From Neurospora tetrasperma FGSC 2508 (taxonomy: Eukaryota; Ascomycota; Sordariomycetes; Sordariales; Sordariaceae), in contig NW_009799179.1 of NCBI RefSeq assembly GCF_000213175.1, positions 6,245,519 to 6,309,518 of the forward strand: a stretch of 64,000 nucleotides of DNA, read 5' to 3'. Below the pieces are notes generated by a model. The model was not told the origin of the DNA. It ran no database searches and was given only the letters and a program-made list of their open reading frames with translations. The position numbers and the translations under genes were made by a program. Of this stretch, positions 20,616-33,800 are shown piece by piece. Within the stretch, counting starts at the first letter, position 1. Each line of letters begins with the position of its first letter.

Positions 20616-22718
20616 TCAAGGCGTGTGGCTGACCAGCTCCGTCTTGACGACCGCATCAGCTACGGCGGGCTGGTCCATCATCCAGCTCGTGTCAAAGTGG
20701 CTGCCGTCCGGAAGCGGAGGGTCCACACTTTCTACATGCCAGTTACCCCCGCTCAGCGCCCGCATGTGCTCGTCCTCAAACATGAAGCTGTCAACAAACT
20801 GGCTACCACTGCCGTTGTCGCTGTCAGCCCCCGACGCCATGGGCCCTGCTCCCCCGGAGGATCCCAACGTGTTGGGCTGCCATGCGCTCTGTGTCGATGA
20901 GGTGGTCGCCTGCGTCATGCTGGTTTTGTCCTCACTACCACCACCGCCACCGTCGTTGCCAATCATGCTGTGAATGCCTGCTCCGGCCGAGGTCGTGTAC
21001 ACATTCTCTAGCGATGGGTCGATGCGCGGTTCGTCAAGCACATGGTACTTGCGCTCGTGGTGGTGGGGGTCGTACTTCTGATCATGCTGCGAGTCATGAC
21101 TGTGGTGGTGGTATTTTGGCTCAAGATGCGAGTCATACTTTTGCTCATATTCGTGGTCGTAGTGCTCCTGCTTCAACAGCAGTGACTGCTGCGTTGGAAG
21201 GTCATACTCCGCCGGACTGGCCGTGAAATGATCGGTGAACATGGGCTGACTGTACTGATTCAAGTCATGGGCACCAGCGTTGGACATCGACAACCCGTGG
21301 GGACGCCCTCCAGAGTAAGCCATGGTCGGCGATGGCGTCCTGCGCATGACAATGTCCTCAACCGACATGCCGTGATGGAGATGTCTTGGCGGCGTGTGCA
21401 CCTGCGCCCCATAGTACGATCCATCCCGTAGCGCCCCAGGGTGATGCTCATACGGCGCCGGCATGGCCTTGCTCGGGTTGGAATACTCAAAGGGCGACCG
21501 GTGCCCGGCAAAGGCTGCCATTGTGTTATGCATACCCGCCGAGTACCCATAAGGCGGATAGGTCAAGCGGCCCATGACATACGGCGGATGATCGTCAAAG
21601 TCATCGCTGGATGCCCTTGTCAGTGAGCGAGCGCGCGGTAGGGTTCGCGACCTGATACTGCCGGTGGGGTCCCATTCGGGATCCGAGCAGTCGCTCTCGT
21701 TGCCATCCTTGTACTTGGGCGCCTTGGACGGCTTTGTGGGTGTGAACTTGTAGTCCGGGAACGCCAACTGGTGGTTCTCGCGCTCCTTTTCGGCCCACGC
21801 CTTGAACTGCTCCCGCACCTGCTCCGGCTCCATCGGCCAGCTCATGCCGCACACCCGCGATACCACCTGGTGGTTGTGCTCGTCCGCCCAGCCCTTGGCC
21901 ACGCCCTGATACGTTTTGCGGTACAGCATGAAGGCGTTCATCGGCCGCTTGACTTTGCCCGGGTTCTTGCCGCTCTCGACTTCCCGTTGGCGCACCTCTT
22001 TCCCTCGGTTCACGTAGTCCTCCATGTTGGTTAGCACCAGGTCTTCGGGAACTTTTTGCTGGCTTAGTGGCTTGTCGAGCAGTAGGGCTGCTACTTTGCC
22101 CTCGAGCTTCTTCGAATCCGTTGACGACTTCTTTTTCCTTGGTGGCTTCTTCTCAATTTTCGAGCTCCGAGTCAGGTTCCTGAGGGGAGAGTTTCGGTGG
22201 TTGCTGTTCATCAACTCGGCATGTCGTGCCGGTGTCGGTGGGGACGTCGCGGGAGTGCTATAGGGCTGAAAAGAGTTCGGGTACATCATCAGCGTCCACT
22301 CACAACCCCAGTTCAAGCCAGATTGGGAAAGAGTTTACCTCGGGGATAGGGCCATAGGAACTGCTGTCTTGTCCGTATAACTGACCGTGATATTGCTGGA
22401 TTTTTCGGTTCCATGTCAGCAAATCATGGATACAAGACCGCCATGAGGGGGGAGCTGTGACGGTTCTCTTACAGGTTGGACACTGATGGCGCGCTGATAC
22501 TGTTGTTGAAGTCCGGTATCAAAACTTTGAGAGTGGGATAAAGGATGGGGGACCGGTGTCCCATATCTTGTCCCTGGTTGCGAATGTGTCTGGAAGGGCA
22601 CTGACGCCATGTTCTCCAACAACTGTGAGGGAAAGGTCATTGGGTGATGTTGTTGAACATAGTCATGATGAAGACTTATCCCAGAAGGAGCAGGTGAAGG
22701 TGGGGTGCGTCTATCCAT
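20616..22718 (-). CDS. HMG-box transcription factor, Ste11/FMF-1-like (MATA-HMG class)
   Basis: Probable sequence-specific HMG-box DNA-binding regulator. Minus-strand exons are 22718-22473, 22395-22339 (57 nt) and 22265-20616, all in phase 0; product 650 aa. The HMG box is at about 206-277: VKRPMNAFMLYRKTYQ, NHQVVSRVCGMSWPMEP, REQFKAWAEKERENHQ and PDYKFTPTKP. The NHQ-S-x-x-G-W pattern places it with mating/sexual development HMG proteins such as fission yeast Ste11 and Neurospora FMF-1, not with HMGB. A Gln/His/Pro-rich N-terminus and a long low-complexity C-terminus surround it, the latter with a His-rich stretch (KYHHHSHDSQHDQKY). The tail contains several Asp/Ser/Gly-rich candidate activation segments. 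The exact orthologue is not certain. A 3.7 kb gene-free stretch lies upstream. Confidence 0.83.
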
Positions 22719-25700
22719 TTCGAGAGGATATGCAATTTTGGGTCGAAGTCGTCGGTTGGTACTCTTGGTTCCTGGCCGTCTGGGGTCGATTGTGTCTTCG
22801 TCGTATTCTTTTCTAAAGCAGTCGACTTCTGAGACCAGCTGCTCTTATTGATATCAAGGCTTGTTGTTTTTGTCGTTGTTGTTGTTGTTTCTGTTGTCCT
22901 AGTGGATAACTCGTGGTGTGGATGACCAAAGAGGAGGTGATCCGGTTACTGGTACCGGAACAGGAGTGATATATATCGAGCTGTTTGGGGCTTGGGACAT
23001 GGGCAAAGTGAAGAGATGTTGCAACTATTCGCTTCCTAGCAAGGATGTGATACCTTTCCTATCTGTCTTTTCTCTGTCTTTTTACAAACAAGTCCTTTTA
23101 TCTTCCCAATCGGAATTCCCCCTCGGGTTGGAAGAAATGTCGGGCTTCTTGGATGCCGATGGAGAAGGAGATGTCGAGGTGGTGCGTTCGTCTGTTCGAA
23201 CACCTTTACCGCTGTTTTCCAACCACTCCCGGAACTCTAGCCGGTCTTGCAGCAGGATGATGCAGATGCAGCTGTCTGGGATGGGGTGTCTGGGCTGGTT
23301 CGCGTTATGTGCTAGAGGAGATTGCGGTACCTATCCTCCTTTGTTTGCGAGAGCTCGGCACAGGACAGATACAGGTCGCTGCGTATGGGAGAAAAGTGGC
23401 TAGATGCTTGTTGACCGGCTGTGATCCGTGTCTCCCGCGCTCGCTGAACGATATGAAGGAAAAGGGGGTGCGAGGAGAGACTGCCTTTGTTGGCTTGGAC
23501 AGAGTTGCACTCTTTTGATGGGGGCACACACAAGAGAAAGAAGACAGGCGGGGAGACCACGAGCATGTATTTATTCAAGACTTCTTTATTAGACATTCAG
23601 GTTGTTAGCTGGAGGTGCGGTTGGTCTACGATCGTACTTCTTGCCGCATCCAGGAGAACGCTGCTTTCGGAAGAGCCACCTGGGCGAAGTCCAGGAAACC
23701 CTCTGAGAGGGAAAGCACGGGCAACATCATGGGGAGGGGGCGAGGGGTTGTGCTGCCGTGTGGGAGCGAGTTGCTCTATCTCGGAGACCTGGCAAACCTG
23801 ACGTATCCGTGCCCAGGGAGGGAATCTGAATGGGAAGAGCGCTAGTCGCTTGGAAAATGATCCACGGTCATGTCTATTTACAGAGGCAATGAGCCGTTGC
23901 GTCACAAGGATTGCAGAGCCTCGACCAACTGTTCTTGGTCAAACCCGGATTACGGGGATCAGACAAGCCAGGTATAGGTTTAGTGAGCCGGCAGCGGAAA
24001 CTTCAAGGGGAGGGATGGAATGGGATGGGATGGCAGATGGGAGAGGAATCTTTTCGTGCCAGTGAGGCTCTAGATTCTACGGTCTCTCCGGGGTCCCTGG
24101 CCATCAACTGTTTGGTTCTGCTTCATGGGTTCGAGCATCCAGCCGACGAACGAACGCCGCAACCATCTCCGAGCTTGTCTGTCCCAAGGGCCTGAAGTGT
24201 CCCGATTTTGGGAGTGGCATACATGAGGGCGTGAATACGGTGCGGTTTCTACAAACTACAGTACGCTCGCAAGTGCGACAAGTAGGGAAACTGGGAGTGT
24301 TCACCGAGGAGAGGGCGGCTTGGATGAGGGTTCGAAAGTGTTCGAGTGGAATGTGCCGGCGACACCCGGAAACGGCATGGGTAGGTACTTAGTGACCTGC
24401 CGCCAAGGGATCTCAAGGCGTTGCGGCTTTCTTTCATCAGATCAAATGTCACGTCCAGATCCGGGGAGCGGGCCAACAAAGTGCTGCCATTTATCTTGTT
24501 GAGTGTCAATCCCCGTTCCGTGCTTGGCACATGACTGGTGTTGGGCGGTCATCAGTTGCATCTTTTTACCAAGGTCAAGATCAGGAAGGAAGGGAGGTTC
24601 GACACGCCATAGCATCCCAGGGATGGAGGTTGAGAAGAACCAGGATTTGTGGTATCAATATGATTTTTCTGACCCCTCCCGCCACTACGTGTACAAGCAA
24701 AGCAAGCCATGCAAGCCAAGTTTGTATCCCAGATCTGGCATCCAGGGGGAGTCAGTATGCATGCCATAAACTACGGTGTAGATGGGTTGGATAGATGATC
24801 AACCCGCGAATCCCGCTGTGGGAGGCGAAGGCACGGAACATGTTGGATGTGCATTCTAGTCCACCCTCCCTTTCAACGTACACAAACCAATCTTCAACTA
24901 ACAGCGCATGTTTGGCAGTGCGGAATTCGAACTATCTTGCGCCGCTCTGCTACGAACCCCTGTCGAGAGGAGGCACGGAGCAAGCAAAGAAAAACTTGGT
25001 AAACATTTTTACTGGAGGGATGTCGATAAACTCCCCAGATGGTGTCGGGTAGCTGCATCACTAGCATCTCCCTTCCCACGTCTTGCCCATGTCTTAAGGC
25101 ACCGGTCTTCTAGCTCGCTTCTGTTTGGAGCGAACATCAATCTCTGGGCAAGGCTAACCTTGAAGCGAGAGACTTGGCTTTGAAACCTACATGAGGACCA
25201 GAAAGGCGCAGTGTATAATAGTACATCACAAGGGGGACCCATGGATCTGCTTCTCAATGCAGCCAGAAGGCGGTTTTACAAGGCAGCTAACCAATAGAAT
25301 ACCTACTCACATGGAATAGGGTAAGGTGAGCATCTCTTTTGCATCTTCAACAAGATTACGCAAACTCAATGGAGCTGGAAGCACGTGGGATTTCAAGGGC
25401 GATCCCTTCCGTCTAACCCCAGATGCATTCCAGAAAAGTATGGAGGATCATGACGGAGGCGAAGGTACTCAACAAACAGGACACACGGCAAGTGCCTATC
25501 ACATACCTCTCAGCTACAGGTTGAGTGGTGCTGGGCTGGGGACGGCACTGATAGGTACCTCTATCGCGAAGCGTTGAGATATATCGATAAACTTGATGGA
25601 TATCTCATCATCCTAGCCGGCCAGGACCCCTGAAACCACACCCAGCCCAAGCCATCTGCTCCTGCGAGCTATCAGCTATGAGGACAATCTATCACTTCTC

Positions 25701-26407
25701 ATCACCCTCTTCACCACAGCGTCGGTGGTTCAATACGCGGTGTCATAGCGAACCCAACATGCCCAGTAAGACCATCGTGCTGATATGTCCCACTTCCCGG
25801 TAATTCCGGTGTCTGGGACCCAAAATGACAGGTATCTCTGGTGATGCCAAAGACTGTCATCACTCTCATCTCGTGATGCCCGTTTCATTTTTGCATCTAT
25901 TCATCTACACTAAAGCTGCTAATCCGTGGTTTACAGAATATACTTGCCTGTGTGAATACAAGAATGCATATACCATGCAAGAAGTTCGACCTTGACGGGC
26001 CAACCCCTCGATTCAGACTTTGAGAATTCCTGTCAAAATGAAGATTGACTTCAATCGGTCCCGACTCAAGTGCCCGAGAGGCCACCGCGGACTGCGGGAG
26101 GCTTCTCTAGCCCCTCGATCACTTCTTTGAGCAGTTACCGCCGTCCATCCAAAACGGAAAAAGCGCCGCATGTTGAACACCACCGTTCGAAAGCTTCCAC
26201 GGCTTGGGCACGAATGGAAGTACAAACCTGCCACTAACCTGTGTTCATCTGATCTTCTTCTTTTTCTTCCTCTTCCTCCTCCTCCCTCTTCTTCTTGTTT
26301 CTTTTCTACTTTATATTTCATTGAATTTTCTCTTGAAAACTTGTGGCAGCCAGGGGGTCGATTCATACATGAGCTGGCGGAAAATATGACTAGCGCATCG
26401 GTGCATC
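22719..26407. other. 3.7 kb gene-free stretch upstream of the HMG gene
   Basis: The largest gap in the window. On the minus strand it begins as the leader of the HMG gene and includes CAA-type repeats at about 22860-22900 (TTG on the plus strand), typical of unstructured leaders. Many short open frames occur, but none resembles a protein. A GGATG-rich run lies near 24010-24040. The part near 26407 must contain the 3' end of the PHD-finger gene. Non-coding RNA is possible but cannot be shown here. Confidence 0.5.
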
Positions 26408-29048
26408 CTATGTCTGCGGCTGCGATTTCGCCGGGTCGGCAGGCTTTAGCGGCTTCAACGGCGGCGCCAAATTTTGCTGAGGAGGGGAAGGGGCAAGGGC
26501 TGCCGAAGGGGGAAAAACTGGAGCGGCGCGACCAGTTCCTGATGGGGAAGCGCCAGCGCTGGCAGAGCCGTTCACCTGATGGCGCGGCGGTACAGGCGGC
26601 GAATGCTTGGTTGGCGATAGCCCTGCGCGGGAAGGAGGTAAGGGTGATGACCGGTCGATGACTCCATTCCGGGCGTGGGGATCGGATTGCACAGGGGTCA
26701 GTTGTGGCAATGGCGTGCTCACTATTCTGGCGCCTGCGGCAGGAGAGCTCTTTGTTCCTAGAGGCGACGACGGCCGTTGCGGTTGCTTTGAGGGCGAGGC
26801 CCAACGACCGTTTCCGGCAGGAGGCGGCAACACAGGCAATAAGCCCTCGTCTTTAAGGTGCGACTCTTCGCGGCCAACAGCAGAAGATGGGGCAGAAGGA
26901 TGAAATATGCTGTCATATGCTCTCAACTTGCCGGGCGATTGGTTAGGAGGAGACAGGGTGGGATGCGGCGATGAAAATGGGTTCAACTCCCGGCGCCCTG
27001 GCGAATGCCCAATAGACCCCGTCGCACTGACTGGTCTTGCCGTACCCTCCTTCTCACCTGGAAGATCGGTAGGTTCGGTCCTTGCCTCTTGTTGCCCCGA
27101 TGGGCCATTCTGAGACCCAGAGCGCGGGTTCTCCTCGCTAATACGATCGGTAGACGATCTAGACATTGCCTGAGCCCCGAGCTCGACAACAAGCTGTGAC
27201 CGGCCAGCTTGAGAATAGGAGATGCCACTCACAACCTGCTGAGGAGGAGGGGACGATGAAGCATGGCGGTTGACCTTCAGCTTGATAACCCGGGGTTGTT
27301 GAGATTTCTCTGCCTCGCTTCGGCGACAAGAGCTGCAGATGAAATGGAAATCTTCTTGCTCAGCATCCTTTTCGGCAATATCAAGGCATTTGCTGTGCTG
27401 CCAGACATTGCACCTCTCGCAGGCAACGCTATGTGTCCCATCATCGACCTGCCCATAGACGCCGCAGATGCAGTCAAATATCCAGTCGTCTTCCTCGTCT
27501 TGCAGCTCCTGTAGAGCTCTCCTGTTCTTTTCAATCGCTGCCTGTCGGTGCCGCTCCGACATGCGACCGGGTCCTGAGCCGACGGATTTGCTGTCCTCGG
27601 ACAGTTGCGCCAGCTCTTCTTCGGCCTGAAGACGGCGAATCTCTCGCTCCTTCAGTCGTTGTTCTCTTGACATGAGTCGATTCTCTCTCTCCCTCTCCAT
27701 CTTGGCTTGCCGTTGCTCTTTTTTTCGCCTGGCAGCCTCCTCTTCTTGCCGCTTGCGTTCCTCTTCCCGAGCCTGTTCTTCCGCCTTCTGTTGCTCTAGC
27801 TTTCCAGCAATACGGCTGGATCGTTTTGCGTGCGCCATCTTCTCCAGTGCCTGCAGTTCTTTCTCTCGTTGCAGCTGTTTGCGCTTTTTGGACTCCTCTT
27901 GTTTTTCAAGGATAGGGACGAGATGATCCTGGATTTGTTCGCGCAGAATCTTCTCATTCGGGTCCTTCGATTTCTGGATAGTGGCTAGAAATTGGCGAAC
28001 CTCATCTAGGGATACGGCGAGGCATTCCCATTTCATTCCGCCAAGACTGTCATCTTCACGCTCGTCCGGTTGCCCTGTCACAGAGTCCTCGTCGCCAGCA
28101 TCGCCACCCTCACTGACCGCTTCCGAGACGCGACGTCTTTTGCTGCTTCGAGAAACCGCCTTGGCCTTCTTGGTATTCTTCTTGGGTTTGGGAGCGGGGG
28201 CCGGGGCCTCGGTCAATCGATAGATGCGGTTATCGTCTAATACGAAGTACGTACGATCTTTGCTGTCCCATCCGTAAGGCTCAATTCGCTATATATCTCT
28301 CATTAGCACCAAAGCGCCCATTAAACATGGAGATATACTTGCGCACCCAATTTGTCTGGTCCATGTCCTTCTGCTCTTCTGTCCTCTCGCGAAGGCGCTC
28401 GGGGGTACACATGACAAGTTGACTCATTTGCTGGAGTACACGGATCTAACAAGGACCGAATGTTAGTGTCATCTTGAACTGAACGGCAAGACGAATGGCG
28501 TTTGTCGTGAGGCTGTTGTTGGACCGGGTCGCACCTTTGTAAAGACGTCAAAGTCGGCGAACTTGGAAGGCAGATCCTCGGTTCCGAATGGATTCTTCTC
28601 GGGGGCTTTGGCAAGGAACTGTCTTCGGGTATACTCTTCGAACACATCGTGGCTAATGTTTGTAAGCAAACGAGGTGGGACAGATGTGAGGGGGCATGGG
28701 GATCCCGTCGACGTACGTAAGGCCTCGATGGGACGAGAGAAACTTGAGAATACCGAGGCCAATGTCCTGAAGGACCATTGAGCCTGGCTTTAGACATTCG
28801 GCCTCGAGGTCCTGGCGCAATGGACATGTCAGCTCGGAACAAGCGTGAGTCTGTTGGATCTCCCGACATACCTCGATGTCAAGACTGTCGTCCAACTTAA
28901 GCGCCTTTCCGAACAAGAGGATGAACTGGAAAAGGTTGGCAAACTGCCACATATTCCTTATGCGATGGAGTACGGATGGCTCCTTGGGAGGTTGCGCATT
29001 GTTGCTGGTGTCGCCCTCTTGGAGGGCCCGCTTGCGCGATGTCGGCAT
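26408..29048 (-). CDS. DDT/WHIM and PHD-finger chromatin protein (RSF1/CECR2-like)
   Basis: Likely non-catalytic subunit of an ISWI-type chromatin remodeller, by domain order. Minus-strand exons are 29048-28872, 28811-28717, 28652-28535, 28445-28347 and 28288-26408; together they give 789 aa in frame. The N-terminal DDT domain (about 25-110) includes LFQFILLFGKALKLDDSLDI and SMVLQDIGLGILKFLSSHRG. A WHIM-like segment follows, IRVLQQMSQLVMCTPERLRE and NWRIEPYGWDSKDRTYFVLD, as in RSF1 and CECR2. A long Glu/Arg/Lys-rich coiled coil (about 285-400) leads to a C4HC3 PHD finger (436-484, CICGVYG ... CERCNVWQHSKC ... CSSC). The C-terminal 300 residues are Pro/Ser-rich and disordered. Whether the PHD finger reads H3K4me3 is unknown. 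It is divergent from cch1. Confidence 0.87.
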
Positions 29049-30898
29049 CGTGACGATAGGTATCAACTATGAGTCAATGGGTACGGCAATTCTTTTGGTT
29101 TCGTGGTCGAGGAGACGAAAGCGAGGTGTGGTCTCGATGACCAAGCAAAGGCCGACTCGGAGGTTAACAGTCAGTAACAGAGCCGGAAGAGCCGCCGCTA
29201 GAAAGGAATCTGAAGCCCGAGCAATCGGAATTTGAACGTTCGGTTGACTTGAATGATGACGAATCGGTCGCCTGGACGAAAAAACAGCCGGGGACTCTTG
29301 TGGCGGTGGACTTGGTTATGGGTGCCTCTAAGCAACGGTTGACGAAGTCCCGATTGCCGTCGCGGCGCGTCTACCTTACTGCGTAAGTGGAATGTGAATT
29401 GGAAGTGCTGCTCTGGGTAGTACTGGGGCTACGCGGGACCGGGAACTAGGTAGGTAGGGGCGCGCTTGACGTGCAGTACGTTAGGTAGTGTACGTCAAAA
29501 AGGTTCCAGAGACGCGCCGCTAGGTAGTGGTACGTACGTAGTGTAGCGTAGGTACTGCATTGTACCTCAGTATCGTTTGAGGCAGTTTCTGAACGAATTG
29601 GATTCCACCCCTCTGGCGAGGACCTACGGGACCGGCATTTGACAAGTGGGTCATAAGCTCCGCGGCAGGCACGGACAGGTGGAGTGAGGCGCCAGCGGGC
29701 CGCTTCCACCTGCTTATGTCATCAAAGATCTCACAGGGATGCCACTGATACGTTCGTGTTTCACTTTCGGCGGGTGGGGTCCTATACGCTTGTGTACGCG
29801 TATTGTAAATTACCTTGGCCGTACTGGGCTGCACCTGTGCTGTAACCGCGCAGTAGTGCACGAGCGCAGGTAGGATGGATTGAGCAGGAACGCCAGGAAC
29901 AGGAAACGTCAAAGTGGAATTGAGTCCAGACAGCCTAGCGAAAAGCGGAGACTGCCCTGAGACTGCGGCTGGAAGGTGGCCCGCCCGACCCCAGGCAGCG
30001 CCGACTGGCATCCCCGGGTCGAGAACGCTTTGAAGCTGAACATTGGACTTCTAGAATGAATGGACATCTTTCCCTTCCCTTGACATCTAATCCTCAACCA
30101 GGCGGACCTCGTCAGGACATCATCCCCGCAAACAGCCGCAAAACAGAACCACGGACCCTATCGTCGCAAGCATTGCTTTGACCTTGTTTTCGCCCATACC
30201 TTTTTATTCAGTTCCGTTCTCTTCAACAATCGAGATCCACGTTCAACAACCGGGACATACAAGCCACCTTGGTTGCAGATAAATACAGAGAAGAAAAGAA
30301 AGAGCGCCGCGCTCCCCGTCCATCTGTCGTCCTACTCGCTCGTTACCTTACCTTATATTTGCCGGTCTACACCTCCGCTTCCCTGCGAATCCTGCGATTC
30401 CGATCACCACATCCAGCTGGTCCCCCCTGACTGCGCCCCTCGTTGCCCTGCTTGCCGCGATATCCAATTCATGGAGCCCAGCGCATATCTCCTTGACCTA
30501 CGCCTCAACTAGCCTATGACCGACCGACCGATCGATCGACCGAGAAATCGAGGAATTCCACCGAGCCGTCGAGCAATTCACAAGACAATCCGTACCATCA
30601 AGCCGATTCTTCGAGACATACGGCGGTTGTCGGGAGACTGTAGCATTACTACGTTTGACATCACTCCAGCTCGTGCGTCTTACCATTGCCACATAGCTGT
30701 CAGCTTCGTCCGACTTCGAGCGCGCAGATCCATGGCTGTGACGCTAGCTCAAGGTCCCTTGGTGCCCATATAATGCTGGCTTGCAAATCCTGACATTATA
30801 TGTTCCAAGTGCTGTGGCACGTTGCGCTGAGCCTTAAACTAGTGTTGCTTGCCTCGGAGACTGCCCAGAAACAACACAAAAACTGTTGATCAGTCAAA
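29049..30898. promoter_or_regulatory. Divergent upstream region of the PHD gene (-) and cch1 (+)
   Basis: Spans 1.85 kb with no credible gene. It is rich in TAGGTA and GTACGTAC words at about 29447-29570, and a GACC/GATC tandem run at about 30517-30543 lies in the presumed cch1 leader. The last 700 bp are C/T-rich, as expected for a fungal leader. An intron in the cch1 5' UTR is possible but not shown. Confidence 0.45.
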
Positions 30899-33800
30899 AT
30901 GAGCGATCATCCAGCACCTTCGCCCCGACGGGCCTCGGTATCCTCTCCTTCCCACCAGCAGTCCATTCCATTGTGCGATCTACGACCGGTTTCGGAGGAG
31001 CAAGAGGGCGGCGGTGGGAGGACTAGCGTAACCAATAATAACGTCCGCGACTCGGGAGCCGGACTTCACATGGCCTCGCCTTCGGCTGCTCCCATGTCCG
31101 CCAACCTTCCCGGCTTCTCGACGTACTGGGAACATCCATTTCCGCCCGGCCACGACGACCGAAGCGCCGCTGATTCGCTCAAGGACCACATGGCGCTTCA
31201 GTTCGCCTTGCCTCCGAATATTCCTGGCCATGGTCATGAACCGCTCTCTTCAGCTTCCTATATGCCTGCCGCCAATGACCCCTACAGTGTGCCGCACCCC
31301 TATTACGAGGAGCGTACTGATACGGACTCTGTGGAGTCGGATAGAGTCCCTCTGAAGCCCGCAGCCCAGCCCATCGGTCGATTGGACGCGCCAGAAGGAG
31401 AGGCTGTACCAAGAGATAGTTTCCAGACCGTCTCTGATCTTGGCAGTGGCTCCTCGCGACCCCGCAACACCATGCTTGGTTTTGATCTGGAAAACAACTT
31501 TACCGCGGACCGTTACCGGAGTTATGGAGATAGTCTGGTTCCTAGTGATGGACGCCGCTCTCGGTCGCTATCAACGAGTGGCGCTTTGTCAAGGGCAGGT
31601 TCCATTATGAGGGCCATGTCTCAGCGTGTTGTCATGATCAGTGGAGAGGGTGATTTGATTGACCAGCAAACGCAACGAGACCGCTCACGCTCGCCCAGCA
31701 TGGAACGCCCGCGGACGGGCCACGCATCGGGCCCCATGCTGGTTGACACCTCCTATCCGTCACAAATCGAAGAAAACCCCACGGAAAAGCGACCTGAATC
31801 GCATCATGTCTTTCCACAGCAGCACCCGGCCTTCAGGCCCCGGTCACGCAATCCTAGGAACAATCCGCTCAAGGGCAAGTCGTTGGGGATATTTTCCCCT
31901 GACAATCCACTGCGCTTGTGGCTTTGCGATTTGTTGGTCAACCCATGGGCTGAGCCACTCATTCTCATCTTAATCGTTCTTCAAGCCGTCCTACTAGCTG
32001 TTGAGGCTGCGCCAGATGTGTTGGCTGATGGAAACGGTCGGCCTGAGCGTTGGGGTAGCACCAGGATAGACTGGGCCATATTTGTCCTGTTTGTCATCTT
32101 TACTATCGAACTCATAGCAAGAATCATTGTGTCTGGCTTCATCATCAACGCCCCCGAATACGAAGAAGCCAAGAACAAACGGCGCTTCCGTGAAAGGCTG
32201 GCCGAACAGTATCGGGTTATATTCCGACCTCAGCGTCAGAGATCGGTTCGTCAAACCCGGCAAGAGCCCTTCGAGCCTGCTCCGTTCACGAGATCCTTTA
32301 CCATGGCCCACAGTCAAATTCAAACGCTCGAGGATCAACAGCGACGTCACCTGGCTCGCCGCGCCTTTCTCCGCCATGGCTTTAATAGGTTAGACTTCGT
32401 AGCCGTTGTCTCCTTCTGGATATCCTTCGTCTTAGGCGTCACTGGTCTTGAGAGCAAGCACCATATGTACGTCTTCCGCATGCTAAGCTGCTTGCGCATC
32501 ATTCGATTGCTCGCCCTTACAAAGGGAAATTTGATCATCTTACGAAGTCTGAAGAAGGCCGCGCCGTTGCTCGTCCGAGTTTCCTTCTTGATGGGTTTCT
32601 TCTGGCTTCTCTTTGCCATCATTGGCGTGCAGAGCTTTAAGTCAAGTCTGAGTCGTCAATGTCTTTGGATAGATCCCGATGATCCCACCAACTTCCAAGC
32701 AGCTTATACGCCGGATATGACCTTTTGTGGAGGGCATATTGACAACGTGACGGGTGAAACCATGCCCTGGGTTTATAGCCACGAAAAGGAATCTCTAATT
32801 GATTTGAAGAACGGAACTTCGCGTGCCAAGGGCTTCATCTGCCCGAGAGGCTCAATATGCATCCGGCAAGAAAATCCGTTTAATGGAACGGTCAATTTCG
32901 ACGATATCGGCCATTCTTTGGAGCTCGTGTTTGTCATCATGAGCGCCAACACCTGGTCGGACTTGATGTATCACACCATCCGCTCAGATTTCCTCCCGTC
33001 GGCCCTCTTCTATGGTGCTGGCATTCTTATAATGTTGCTCTGGATGACCAACTTGTTGATTGCCGTCATCACGTCGTCGTTTCAGGTCATCCGAGAAGAG
33101 TCCAAGGCTAGCGCTTTTACTGCGGATGAACCTCCTGGCATGACTTCATCTCGAGTTGATGATACCATGCGTAGGCCGACATTGCTGCAAAGAATATATA
33201 ACAGGACAAAACCTTTGTGGATCTTGATCATCGCTTTTGGACTTTTGGCCCAGTCTCTCCGCAGCGCCAGGATGAAGTCAGACCGAGAGCGTTTCGTCAA
33301 TATAGCAGAGCCTGTGGTCACTCTTCTGCTCGATGTCGAAATCATCATCCGCTTGGCTGCAGACATTCGAGGTTTCCACCGTAGGAAACGGAACCTTGTC
33401 GACTTGGGGCTTGCTGTAGCCACCTCGATCATCCTCGTCCCTCCTATACGGAATTCTGGCCAAGTTTACAATTGGCTTACCGCGTTCCAAATCCTGCGAG
33501 TTTACCGTTTAGTCATGGTTATTCCCATGACAAGGAAATTAATCCGGCTTGTGCTCGGAAACGTCACTGGTATCGGTAATCTAATGTCGTTTGTCTTCCT
33601 CATCACTTTCCTGATGGCCATCTTCGCAGCGCAATTATTCCGTGGCGAACTACCGAGAGAAGATGATGGTGGAGAGGAAATTAGAATCCCGTTCAACACC
33701 ATTTATAATTCCTTTCTGGGGATGTATCAAGTTATGTCGACTGAGAACTGGACCGACATCCTCTACAGCGTCACTGCCAGCACTCACCACCTGCACACTG

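Noticed and set aside
22918-23403. 161-codon plus-strand frame in the HMG upstream region
   Set aside because: No recognisable protein features; lies opposite the HMG gene leader.
24110-24145. tRNA-like GGGTTCGAGC word
   Set aside because: Flanking bases do not pair as a T-arm and no cloverleaf can be drawn.
26013-26804. 263-codon minus-strand frame overlapping the end of the PHD gene
   Set aside because: Different frame on the same strand as the Pro/Ser-rich tail of a well supported gene; composition is not protein-like.
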